A stretch of DNA of 36,056 bases from Verrucomicrobiaceae bacterium. GTDB lineage: Bacteria; Verrucomicrobiota; Verrucomicrobiia; Verrucomicrobiales; Verrucomicrobiaceae. Below the pieces are notes generated by a model that was given only the letters and a program-made list of their open reading frames with translations, was not told the DNA's origin and made no database searches. The stretch is taken from positions 1 through 36,056 of the forward strand of contig JARXAL010000247.1 of assembly GCA_029865835.1 (NCBI GenBank), read 5' to 3'. This document shows positions 1 through 7,640 of the stretch, piece by piece. The stretch's first letter is position 1; every line of letters begins with the position of its first letter. The position numbers were made by a program, and so were the translations under genes.

Positions 1-8
1 CCCCCTTC

Positions 9-43
9 CTGTTAATCCTCAAAAATCCTGTCAATCCTGTCTA
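9..43. repeat. Short AATCCTGT-type tandem repeat upstream of purC-like gene
   Basis: The motif AATCCT recurs three times here, the last two copies as the 9-nt unit AATCCTGTC/T. A similar AATCCTGTCTA stretch appears at about 15247, just upstream of the Fur-family gene. The repeat is seen directly. Its role is unknown; it may be a dispersed extragenic repeat or part of a 5' leader. Confidence 0.4.
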
Positions 44-70
44 CCCCAACCGCCGCCCGCTCACTTGGCC

Positions 71-1381
71 ATGTCCTTCCCCCCAGCCCCCCCCACCCAA
101 ATCGACCCCACCACCCTCGGTGAACCCGTCTACCGCGGCTCTGTCCAATACCTCTACCCCGTCCCCGATCACCCCGCCTACCTCGTCTGCCAGACCACCG
201 AAGCCGGCTCCGTCTTCGACGTCGGCTCCATCTTCCACATCGAAGGCAACGACCTCTCCCGTGCCCTCTTCCGGCACGCCATGTACACCCGCCTCGCCCA
301 ACCCGCCACCTGGGTCCGCGTCAAAGCCGCCATCGAAAACGACCCCCACCTCGACGCCGCTTGGAAATCCGCTCTCCTCTCCGGCCCTCTCGAAACCATG
401 CTCGAATCCGGCGCCCGCACCCACCACGTTGGCATGATCGACGCCACCACCGGCACGGTCGTCTCCGGCGCCATGCCCGCGCATCCCAGCACCTTCAACG
501 TCGTCAGACGCTTCCCCGTCATGACACCCCCGCAGCGCCCGCTCCTCGGCAGCTTCGTCTTCGACTACGCCCAGTTCCACCAGAGCGACACCTACGTCAT
601 CCCGCTCGAATACATCGTCCGCTTCGGCATCACCAGCGGCTCCTCCATCCTCCGGAAATACGAGTCCATGAGCGAAGCCGCCCGCACCGCCTACCAGCAG
701 GAACTCGGCATCGCCTCCGCCATGGAACCCTGGACCATGCTCACCCCTCCCATCTTCGACCTCACCAGCAAATACGAACCCGAAGATCGCAACGTCTCCA
801 AGCAGGAAGCCCTCCTCATGTCCGGCCTCAGCGGCCAGCACTTCCTCGACACCGTCAAAATGGCCCTCCTCGGCGGCTACGCCGTCAAAGACACCCTCGA
901 CCAAATCGGACTCCTCCTCTGGGACCTCAAATGGGAGTTCGCTGTCGATCGCGAAACCCTCATGTTCGTCGACACCATCGACGCCGACAGCTTCCGCGCC
1001 ACCCGCTTCCTCGAAGTCGACGGCCACAAGCTCGTCATCCATTACAACAAGCAGGCCATGCGCGACTACTACCGCATCATCCACGCCGACTGGTACGCAG
1101 GCGTCAACGCCGCCAAAGCCGAAGCCAAAAAAACCGGCCAACCCTTCAAGCAAATCCTCAAAGCCGGTCAGCAAAACGGCCTCTACCCCCACACCCCCGC
1201 CGTGGAACCCGAATTCCTCGCCCTCCAGGGCCGCAAATCCGAACTCATCCGCCGCCACCTCGTCGAACCCGACGCCGCCCAGAAAATCAGCGCCCAACTC
1301 GAAGCCTGCGGCCACGATGAAATCGCCTTCTACCGCGCCCACAACCGCCTCGAAGCCCTCATCAAAGTCAACGCTGTATAG
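71..1381 (+). CDS. purC: SAICAR synthetase-like protein (phosphoribosylaminoimidazole-succinocarboxamide synthase family), long form
   Basis: SAICAR synthetase joins aspartate to carboxyaminoimidazole ribotide with ATP in purine biosynthesis, in the cytoplasm. The protein is 436 residues from ATG 71; an in-frame TTG at 65 would add only two. Visible family motifs in order are an N-terminal YRG..QYLYPV strand pair followed by VFDVG (about 30-60), the PLEYIVR segment with a following GSS (about 178-190), a TSKYEPEDRNVS segment matching the family's TKxExxD loop (about 232-243), and LLLWDLKWEFAVD followed by FVDTIDADSFR (about 282-310), which matches the ATP/metal-binding core. Bacterial PurC is usually about 240 residues, so this copy is much longer, mainly through insertions and a C-terminal extension. 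Codons end almost entirely in C. Family assignment is good; strict PurC function is inferred. Confidence 0.7.
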   Translation: MSFPPAPPTQIDPTTLGEPVYRGSVQYLYPVPDHPAYLVCQTTEAGSVFDVGSIFHIEGNDLSRALFRHAMYTRLAQPATWVRVKAAIENDPHLDAAWKSALLSGPLETMLESGARTHHVGMIDATTGTVVSGAMPAHPSTFNVVRRFPVMTPPQRPLLGSFVFDYAQFHQSDTYVIPLEYIVRFGITSGSSILRKYESMSEAARTAYQQELGIASAMEPWTMLTPPIFDLTSKYEPEDRNVSKQEALLMSGLSGQHFLDTVKMALLGGYAVKDTLDQIGLLLWDLKWEFAVDRETLMFVDTIDADSFRATRFLEVDGHKLVIHYNKQAMRDYYRIIHADWYAGVNAAKAEAKKTGQPFKQILKAGQQNGLYPHTPAVEPEFLALQGRKSELIRRHLVEPDAAQKISAQLEACGHDEIAFYRAHNRLEALIKVNAV

Positions 1382-1435
1382 CCCCTCAAGTCCCACAAAG
1401 ACCCAAAAGCCAAAAGCGTGAAATCATGAAGGAAA

Positions 1436-1463
1436 CTTCGTGCCTTAGTGCCTTGGTGTGAGA
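1436..1463. repeat. TGCCTTAG/TGCCTTGG short tandem repeat
   Basis: Two adjacent 8-nt units, TGCCTTAG and TGCCTTGG, are followed by TGTGAGA in the gap between the purC-like gene and the lactate dehydrogenase-like gene. This kind of low-complexity extragenic stretch is probably a dispersed repeat. No function can be read from it. Confidence 0.35.
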
Positions 1464-1510
1464 CCCTGCATGACGAAGAAGAGACATTCTGCAATCAAAG
1501 CCACCCCACC

Positions 1511-2512
1511 ATGATCGACGCCGTCGTATTCGACACCAAACCCTACGACCGCGAATCGCTTGAAAAAGCCGCCGCCGAAAGCGGCATCAACTGGCGCTAC
1601 CTCGAACCCCGCCTCACCACCGAAACCGCTGTCCTCGCCAAAGGCGCGCACACCGCCTGCATCTTCGTCAACGACCGCGCCGACCGCCCCTGCCTCGAAA
1701 TCCTCGCCAGCCTCGGCGTCAAACACATCGCCCTCCGCTGCGCCGGCTTCAACGCCATCGATCTCGACGCCGCCAAAGCCCTCCACCTCGCCGTCACCCG
1801 CGTCCCCGCCTACTCACCCTACGCCGTAGCCGAACACGCCGTCGCCCTCCTGCTCGCCCTCAATCGCAAAATCCCCCGCGCCAACAACCGCGTCCGCGAT
1901 CTGAACTTCTCCCTCAACGGCCTCGTCGGCTTCGACCTCCACGGCAAAACCGCCGGCCTCGTCGGCACCGGCCGCACCGGCCAAATCACCGGTCAGATCC
2001 TCCGCGGCTTCGGCATGCGCGTCTTCGCCTACGACCCCTTCCCGAACCTCTAATGGGCCGCTCAAAACAACATCCAATACACCGACGCCATCACCCTCGC
2101 CCGGCAGAGTGACATCATCTCCCTCCACACCCCGCTCACCGCCGAAACCCACCACATCATCCGCAAAGAAACACTGCAAATGATGAAGCCCGGTGTCATC
2201 CTCATCAACGTCAGCCGCGGCGCCCTCATCGACACCACCGCCCTCATCGACGCCCTCAAAAGCGGCCAGGTCGGCGGCGTCGCCCTCGACGTCTACGAGG
2301 AAGAAGAAGGCGTCTTCTTCGAGGACCTCTCCGGCCAGATCCTCCACGACGACGAACTCGCCCGCCTCCTCACCTTCCCCAACGTCCTCATCACCTCCCA
2401 TCAAGCCTTCCTCACCCAGGAAGCCCTCGCCGAAATCGCCCGCGTCACCGTCGCCAACACCCAAGCCACCGCCACCCGCTCCCCCCTCCTCCCCGGCACC
2501 TCCCTCACCTGA
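1511..2512 (+). pseudogene. D-lactate dehydrogenase-type 2-hydroxyacid dehydrogenase with an in-frame TAA stop
   Basis: The reading frame from ATG 1511 to TGA 2512 would encode 333 residues, the normal size for NAD-dependent D-2-hydroxyacid dehydrogenases that interconvert pyruvate and D-lactate. A TAA at 2051-2053 (codon 181) interrupts it, and the same frame continues on the other side without any shift. Before the stop are the substrate-domain start (VVFDTKPYDR), the YAVAEHAVALLLALNRKI helix and the NAD-binding GLVGTGRTG motif. After it are the catalytic Arg (NVSRGALID), the acidic residue region (DVYEEE) and the catalytic His (SHQAFLT). The truncated product would lack all three catalytic residues. 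A single base change (for example CAA or GAA to TAA) explains this; a sequencing error is the main alternative. The downstream half has no convincing start of its own. Confidence 0.8.
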
Positions 2513-2519
2513 TCAAACC

Positions 2520-2595
2520 TGGTACACCCGACAGGAATCGAACCTGTATCGACGGTTCCGGAAACCGCTGTTCTATCCGTTGAACTACGGGTGCG
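2520..2595 (-). tRNA. tRNA-Arg (anticodon CCG)
   Basis: Read on the minus strand, a complete cloverleaf folds. The acceptor arm GCACCCG pairs with CGGGTGT, with one G-U at the first pair. The D arm is GTTC/GAAC, the anticodon stem GCGGT/ACCGT encloses the loop TTCCGGA (anticodon CCG, reading CGG), and the T arm contains GTTCGATTC. The 3' CCA is encoded, following discriminator A. The gene ends 7 bp from the stop of the convergent dehydrogenase reading frame. Confidence 0.95.
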
Positions 2596-2672
2596 TGTTT
2601 GAATCCACAGGTTGAACGGGCAAACTAATTGCCACCAAAAACCCGCTCAGGCAAGTCCTTTCATCACCAACA

Positions 2673-3728
2673 CTAATCCTCAGTCGGCATCCCACTCGCC
2701 CGCAAAACCGTCTCCTGCACCGCCAAATCGTGCGCCGACCCAAACTCCCACGCTTCCTCTCCCCGAATCGAAGCCGCAAAAGCCCTCCAGTCCGCTTCAT
2801 ACCTCACCCGCTTCTCCATCGGCACCTCCTGAACCCCCGCCTTAAATCCCCCCGCCGCCGCCTTCAGCGTCAACCGCACCTTCGGCGGTTCCAACGGCAA
2901 AATCTCCAGTGTCCCGTTGTCCCCACTGATCACCATCTGCCTCCGCGCATTCCCCGTCACCTCCCGCAGCGAACTCCGCAGTGTCACCAGCGTCCCCGGA
3001 TACTCCAGCACTGCCGTCATGTTGTCCGCAATCCCATCCTCCCCCGCGCGCCTCAAAAACGGCGTCACCTTCTCTGGCACACCCAAAAACCGCACCACAC
3101 TGTCGATCAAGTGACACCCCAACTCAAACATCGATCCCCCGACATACCCCTTCAAATCATCCCTCGCACCTCCCACCAATTGCTTGCTCATCTCCGCATG
3201 CACCACCGTCACCGGCCCCAGCCACCCTTCCCGGATCGCCCTCAAGGCCAGTTCAAACGCCTGATTGTAGCGAAACATGTAACCCATCTTCACCAGCGTC
3301 TTCTGCTCATCCGCACGCTTCAAAATCCGCCGAAACTGCGCCATCGATTCCCCCGCCGGCTTGTCCAACCCCAAATGCAAGCCCGCCCCCACCACAGCCT
3401 CCGCCGCATCCAGCAACCCCTTCACCTCCGTCTCCACATTCACCATCTTCAAACCCGGCACCGCCAGCAACGCCTCCAAACTCAGCCGCTCCAACCCCCG
3501 ATAAGCCTCCCGTTTCCTCGCCGCCTCCCACGCCGCATCATCCTCCGCCACCACCCCGACCACCTCAAAATCCTTACCCTCGCGCAACGCCATCAGTTGC
3601 CCATCCGCATGGGCATGCCGCGTCCCAATCTGTCCCGCCAATAACCTCTCCCTCCCATTCTGCGCCAAGACCCCACCCGCCGTCGCCGCCGCCGCCAACA
3701 CTTGCATTTGAAATTTCCGTCGATTCAT
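2673..3728 (-). CDS. Gfo/Idh/MocA-family oxidoreductase with Tat-like signal
   Basis: These proteins are NAD(P)-dependent sugar or sugar-acid oxidoreductases. The 351-residue product from ATG 3728 starts MNRRKF followed by an Ala-rich hydrophobic stretch, which looks like a twin-arginine export signal; an upstream in-frame start at 3740 would add only MRDR. A variant Rossmann turn GQIGTRH (about 32-38) replaces the usual GIIGTG. The family's EKPxG motif appears as DKPAGES, followed by KMGYMFRYNQAF and GGSMFELGCHLID, which carries the conserved C-terminal His. Exported Gfo/Idh proteins are very common in Planctomycetes and Verrucomicrobia. It is divergent from the small lipoprotein gene at 3832. 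Substrate is unknown. Confidence 0.8.
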   Translation of the reverse strand: MNRRKFQMQVLAAAATAGGVLAQNGRERLLAGQIGTRHAHADGQLMALREGKDFEVVGVVAEDDAAWEAARKREAYRGLERLSLEALLAVPGLKMVNVETEVKGLLDAAEAVVGAGLHLGLDKPAGESMAQFRRILKRADEQKTLVKMGYMFRYNQAFELALRAIREGWLGPVTVVHAEMSKQLVGGARDDLKGYVGGSMFELGCHLIDSVVRFLGVPEKVTPFLRRAGEDGIADNMTAVLEYPGTLVTLRSSLREVTGNARRQMVISGDNGTLEILPLEPPKVRLTLKAAAGGFKAGVQEVPMEKRVRYEADWRAFAASIRGEEAWEFGSAHDLAVQETVLRASGMPTED

Positions 3729-3831
3729 GCGATCTCTCATACGTAACCCTGACGACAGTCATTCATCCCTCTTCCAGGACTTGTTCCCTCAGAGTTCTCT
3801 TGAGTGCCTCTACTGAAGACAGATCACCGCT

Positions 3832-3981
3832 ATGAAAACAAGGAACCTCCTCCTCTGCATCGCCCTCCTCCCCCTGTTCTTCTTGTCCTCCTGCACCAGC
3901 GGCGAGTATCAACTCCGCCCCACGCCCGAGGACCAAAAAACCGACTACGGCAGCTGGAATTACCTTCCAAGAAACAGCTGA
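3832..3981 (+). CDS. Small predicted lipoprotein, 49 aa
   Basis: This frame encodes 49 residues: a short basic start (MKTRN), a leucine-rich hydrophobic core, and the lipobox LSSC at residues 18-21, followed by Thr-Ser-Gly and a short polar tail ending in NYLPRNS. The layout is that of a lipid-anchored envelope protein, with mature length of only 29 residues. No known family is recognised. It sits divergently beside the Gfo/Idh gene and 98 bp before the symporter. The lipobox and normal stop support it as a real gene, though such short frames can be chance. Confidence 0.5.
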   Translation: MKTRNLLLCIALLPLFFLSSCTSGEYQLRPTPEDQKTDYGSWNYLPRNS

Positions 3982-4039
3982 TCCTGGGCGGGCCATCCCC
4001 GCTTCCCTAAAGCTGCCAGCATCCGCCCTCACACAAGTT

Positions 4040-4059
4040 CAGGGTTGGCAAAACCTCGC
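4040..4059. repeat. CAGGGTTGGCA repeat, copy 1
   Basis: The 11-mer CAGGGTTGGCA followed by AAACCTC lies 20 bp before the symporter start. The same 11-mer followed by GACCTC occurs at 9650, just upstream of prmC. Two near-identical copies in intergenic leaders suggest a dispersed repeat or leader motif. Confidence 0.35.
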
Positions 4060-4079
4060 TTCGCTGCTCAGTATAGCGA

Positions 4080-5720
4080 ATGCCGTACCTCTTTGATGCC
4101 ATTGTCATCTTCGCCTACTTCGCCCTCATTCTGGGCATAGGCCTCTCCCAACGCAGCAAAAGCGGCTCCATGGAGGGTTTCGCCCTCGGAGATCGCCAGA
4201 TCGCCTGGTGGGCCGTTCTCGCCTCCATCCTGGCCGCCGAAATCAGCGCCGGCACCTTCTTCGGTGCCCCGGGAGAAGGCTACGCCCTCCGCAACTTCAC
4301 CTATGTCCAACTCATGCTCGGCTACCTGCTGGCACGCGTCGTCGTCAGCGCCGTCTTCATCCCCGCCTACTACCGCCACGGCGTCGTCAGCATCTATGAG
4401 TTTCTCGGCACTCGCTTCGGTCCCGTCACTCATCGACTCTCCTCTGGCGTGTTCCTGATCACCCGACTGCTTGCAAGCGGCACCCGTCTCTGGGTGCCCA
4501 CCATGATCATCGTCATCATCTGGCACCTCCAAAATCCAGGACTGACCATCTCCCCTTCCACCGAGTTCTGGCTCACCGCCGTCGCCTTGGTGCTCATCAC
4601 CTTGCTCACCGCCATCTACACCACGCTCGGCGGCATCCGCGCCGTCATCTGGACAGACGTTCTCCAAATCATCGTCCTCGTTTTCGCCCTCGGTTTCTCT
4701 CTCTTTTACCTCCTCAGCCACATCCCCGGCGGCTGGAGCGGCGCCACCGCCCTGCTCACCGGTCCTAACGACCTCAAAGTCATCGACCTCGGCACCCAGG
4801 AAGGCCTAGGTTTTTGGGGCAATGTGAAGCACGTCCTGGAACAGGAGTACACCCTCTGGGCCGCCTTCCTCGGCTCCACCTTCGTCACCTTGGCCACGCA
4901 CGGCACCGATCAAGACATGGTCCAACGCATGCTCACCGCCAAAAACAAACGCCAAAGCGCCGTCGCCACCATGCTCTCTGGCCTCGCCGATATCCCCATC
5001 ACGCTCGTCGTGCTCGGCATCGGCATTCTCCTCTACGTGTTCTACCAACAAAACGTCGACGCCCTCCTCCCTCGCAGTGAAACCGGCGTGGTCTCCTCCA
5101 ACAAAGTCTTCCCCTACTTCGTCCTCACCGTCATGCCCGCCGGACTCCGCGGTCTCGTCATCGCTGGCGTCCTCGCCACCACCATGGGCTCCCTCAGCAC
5201 CGCCCTGAACTCCCTCGCCACCAGCTACGTTCGCGACTTCCATTTCCACTGGTTCGGTGAACCCGATTCCGACGCCGGCAAAGTCAAGGTCCTGCGTTTC
5301 GGCACCGTCCTCTTCGCCACCCTCCTCGTCTCCGTCGCCCTCGCCACCGCCTATGTCACCTCCCACAATCCCGAGTTGCGCATCCTGCCCATCATCCTCG
5401 GCATCTTCGGCTACACGTACGGTTCATTGCTTGGCGTCTTCATGACCGGTCTCTTCACCCGCACTCGCGGAAATGACTTCGGCAATGTCATCGCCATGAT
5501 CGCCGGCTTCATCGTCGTCGCTTACCTCAGCGGACTCGACAAAGACGTCATGGGCCTCTTCGGCACCAATGGCCTTTCACGCCCTGCCTGGATGCCCGTC
5601 ATCGAGTTCCCCTGGCGCATCATGTTCGGCACCATCACCACCTTCACCATCGCCATGATGTTCCGCACCCCCATCGAGCGCCAACAACACCTCTTCCTCG
5701 CCGTCCAAGGCAAAGAGTAA
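4080..5720 (+). CDS. Sodium:solute symporter (SSS family)
   Basis: This is an inner-membrane transporter that uses the sodium gradient to import a small solute such as a sugar, amino acid or organic acid. The 546-residue protein has about 13 hydrophobic segments, starting with DAIVIFAYFALILGIGL. Family hallmarks include the GFALGDRQIAWWAVLAS segment with the following ISAGTFFGAPGEGY loop (about 36-70), TTLGGIRAVIWTDVLQ (about 182-197), and the GLVIAGVLATTMGSLSTALNS helix (about 359-379). The last of these corresponds to the conserved sodium-site region. It appears to be a single-gene unit, with no adjacent catabolic gene that would reveal the substrate. Start ATG 4080 places the first membrane segment correctly; no strong ribosome binding site is seen. 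Confidence 0.88.
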   Translation: MPYLFDAIVIFAYFALILGIGLSQRSKSGSMEGFALGDRQIAWWAVLASILAAEISAGTFFGAPGEGYALRNFTYVQLMLGYLLARVVVSAVFIPAYYRHGVVSIYEFLGTRFGPVTHRLSSGVFLITRLLASGTRLWVPTMIIVIIWHLQNPGLTISPSTEFWLTAVALVLITLLTAIYTTLGGIRAVIWTDVLQIIVLVFALGFSLFYLLSHIPGGWSGATALLTGPNDLKVIDLGTQEGLGFWGNVKHVLEQEYTLWAAFLGSTFVTLATHGTDQDMVQRMLTAKNKRQSAVATMLSGLADIPITLVVLGIGILLYVFYQQNVDALLPRSETGVVSSNKVFPYFVLTVMPAGLRGLVIAGVLATTMGSLSTALNSLATSYVRDFHFHWFGEPDSDAGKVKVLRFGTVLFATLLVSVALATAYVTSHNPELRILPIILGIFGYTYGSLLGVFMTGLFTRTRGNDFGNVIAMIAGFIVVAYLSGLDKDVMGLFGTNGLSRPAWMPVIEFPWRIMFGTITTFTIAMMFRTPIERQQHLFLAVQGKE

Positions 5721-5918
5721 CCCTGGAAACGGGAATGGAAAGGGATGAAGATGGCGTCGTGCTTGGTTCCACAAGGCTTCCCGGTCCGCAGCGGCTGCAT
5801 CTTCTATGATGCCGCCCAAGGAGCGGGAAGCATTGAGCGGCCAATGCTCAAGCCTATCAGGTGCCTCCAACTTCGAAGTTCGGGTTTAGAGTAACAATCC
5901 CGAAAGAGCGACTACCCC
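5721..5918. other. Convergent intergenic region with short palindromes
   Basis: This 198-bp gap separates the symporter from the convergent hslO. It holds the perfect 12-bp palindrome AACTTCGAAGTT (5869-5880) and a small AGCATTG/CAATGCT inverted repeat (about 5829-5848). No terminator with a clear T-run and no convincing gene were found; a minus-strand open frame across it continues as a shadow of the symporter end. Confidence 0.3.
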
Positions 5919-6716
5919 TCAACTCACCTCACGCTTCTTCCACTCCTCAAAATCATTCTTCTCCGTCCGGTACTTCGCCCCGCAGCGCGGGCACTGCATC
6001 TGCGCCACCCCATCCTCAAACACAAACGCCAGATCCTCCTCGGACAATCGCGAAATCAAAGGATACAACCGCTCCGCCGAACACCCGCATTCCAGCACAT
6101 AGCCCCTCGTCTCCAACAGCGTGAGATGCTCCTTCGTGCCAATCGCCAGCACGTCCTCAAGCGTCAGCGCCGCCAGCCACTCCTCATCGCAATCCGGCTC
6201 CGCCGAGATCTGCACAAATTCCTCATCCGCCAGTCGAAAAATCCGCGTCAACCGCTGCTCACTCTGCGTGTAAAACGACTCGATCGACGCCAGCACATCC
6301 GTCCCCTCCAACTCCACCATGCTCTGCCTCGGCGCCTGACTCGGCCTTGTCGTTTGCGCAATAAACAGGGTCTTCCCTGTGTCCCTCACATCCTCCGTGA
6401 AAATCCTTCCCGTCACCCGCCCTGGCCGGGTGCTTCCCGTCACAAACAGGTTCATCAACGGCTTGTGAAAATTGAGCGTCCACGCACACCCCTCATCCTG
6501 CGGCCTCGAACACAAATGCAGCGTGATCCCCGCCAGCGCATCCTTGAGCATCCCGTCCATCTCCTCCTCATACTTCAACTGATGCTGCATCAAATGCAGG
6601 TAATAATCCAAATACAGCGGACTGAAACGCCCCCTCACCAGCAGCGCATTGCGTATCCGGACAAAGTAAGAGCGCACCTCCACCACCGAAAGTTCAGGAT
6701 CCAGCATTTGTGTCAT
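5919..6716 (-). CDS. hslO: Hsp33 family redox-regulated chaperone
   Basis: Hsp33 is a cytoplasmic holdase chaperone switched on by oxidation of a zinc centre. The 265-residue protein ends with the defining zinc-binding cysteines: C-x-C (about 210 and 212, in ECGCS) and C-x-x-C (about 242 and 245, in CPRCGAKY). The central HKPLMNLFVTGSTRPGRVTG region resembles the Hsp33 N-domain, and GYVLECGC gives the usual linker into the zinc domain. I chose ATG 6716, preceded by AGG six bases upstream; an in-frame GTG at 6758 would add 14 residues. It lies directly downstream of the zinc-ribbon gene on the same strand, 13 to 54 nt away depending on the start, so the two are probably co-transcribed. Confidence 0.85.
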   Translation of the reverse strand: MTQMLDPELSVVEVRSYFVRIRNALLVRGRFSPLYLDYYLHLMQHQLKYEEEMDGMLKDALAGITLHLCSRPQDEGCAWTLNFHKPLMNLFVTGSTRPGRVTGRIFTEDVRDTGKTLFIAQTTRPSQAPRQSMVELEGTDVLASIESFYTQSEQRLTRIFRLADEEFVQISAEPDCDEEWLAALTLEDVLAIGTKEHLTLLETRGYVLECGCSAERLYPLISRLSEEDLAFVFEDGVAQMQCPRCGAKYRTEKNDFEEWKKREVS

Positions 6717-6770
6717 GTCTAGCCTATCCACCCGCAATCCTTCCCTTTCAAGTCCCACCCGCCATTAGCA

Positions 6771-7475
6771 CTACTCTTCCAAATACAAAATCCGCCCGCA
6801 CGACTCGCATTGCGTGATCCCCTCCGCCTGCTTCAAACTCTGCAACGTCCCGATCACCACCTTCATGTGACACCCCCCGCACATGTCCCCCTGCAAGGGC
6901 GACACCGCCGAGTCCCCCTTCTTCTTGAAAATCCGGTCATACATCTCCAGCGTCTCCTCTGGCACTCCCCCGATCAACCCTGCTCGCTCCACCTTCAAAT
7001 CCCCCAACCGCTTCTGCAAACCCGTCGCTCGCTCTGCCAACATCACCAATTCCTCATCCACCCGCGCCTGCGTCGCCGCCAGCTTCGCCTGCGCATCAGA
7101 TTGCACCGCCTTCGCCGCCTCCAGCTTCTCCATCTGCTCCAGTTCCTTGTCCTCCATTCCATTGATCTCTTTCTGATACCGCTCCACCTCGTGCCCCAGC
7201 GCCTGAAACTCATCGTTCTTCCGCGTCTCAAACTGCTGATCCTGGATCCGCTTGATCGATGTCCTCCTCGTCCCGATATCCATCTCAATGTTCTTGATCG
7301 CCAACTCGATCGCCATCACCCCCGCATGCGCCTTCTCCACCGCCGCCAAATCCCCGGCTAATTGAGTCTTCGCACGCGACTCCAAATTCGGCACCTCCTT
7401 CAAATCCTTCTGAATGTGACGGATTTTTTGATCGCGTTCTTGGACTTGCAATAGCTTAATGATTTCGGGCAGCAT
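6771..7475 (-). CDS. Coiled-coil protein with C4 zinc ribbon
   Basis: This 234-residue protein has a long charged coiled coil (about 1-170, rich in Glu, Lys, Gln and Ala) followed by a zinc ribbon with paired cysteines: MCGGCHMKV and, 20 or so residues later, TQCESCGRILYLEE. This is the architecture of the widespread C4-type zinc-ribbon (zf-RING_7/DUF164-like) family. Its molecular role is poorly defined; nucleic-acid binding has been suggested. It is the first gene of a probable two-gene unit with hslO. It is divergent from the M29 peptidase gene, so promoters for both should lie around 7476-7640. Confidence 0.8.
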   Translation of the reverse strand: MLPEIIKLLQVQERDQKIRHIQKDLKEVPNLESRAKTQLAGDLAAVEKAHAGVMAIELAIKNIEMDIGTRRTSIKRIQDQQFETRKNDEFQALGHEVERYQKEINGMEDKELEQMEKLEAAKAVQSDAQAKLAATQARVDEELVMLAERATGLQKRLGDLKVERAGLIGGVPEETLEMYDRIFKKKGDSAVSPLQGDMCGGCHMKVVIGTLQSLKQAEGITQCESCGRILYLEE

Positions 7476-7640
7476 GATGAGGAAGCCACAGTAAGCCAGC
7501 CATCACCCCCAATGGCAAGCCCAAGCTTACCTTCCGCCATTTCCTCTGGTTTTTACGATCAGTCGAATAACAAAATGTTACCCCAAACCTTGCGTCGCAC
7601 CGTAAATGACTTTGATTCCCCGTTCAAAAAATCAACTCCT

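Noticed and set aside
41-1396. 451-residue open frame on the minus strand
   Set aside because: Antisense shadow of the SAICAR synthetase-like gene, with low-complexity composition and no family motifs.
2051-2512. Recoding (stop readthrough with a special amino acid) in the dehydrogenase
   Set aside because: The codon is TAA, not TGA or TAG, and the position is not a catalytic residue. A point mutation or sequence error is simpler.
5577-5870. 97-residue minus-strand frame across the symporter end and gap
   Set aside because: Most of it is antisense to the symporter, no domain is visible, and the intergenic part may be a repeat.
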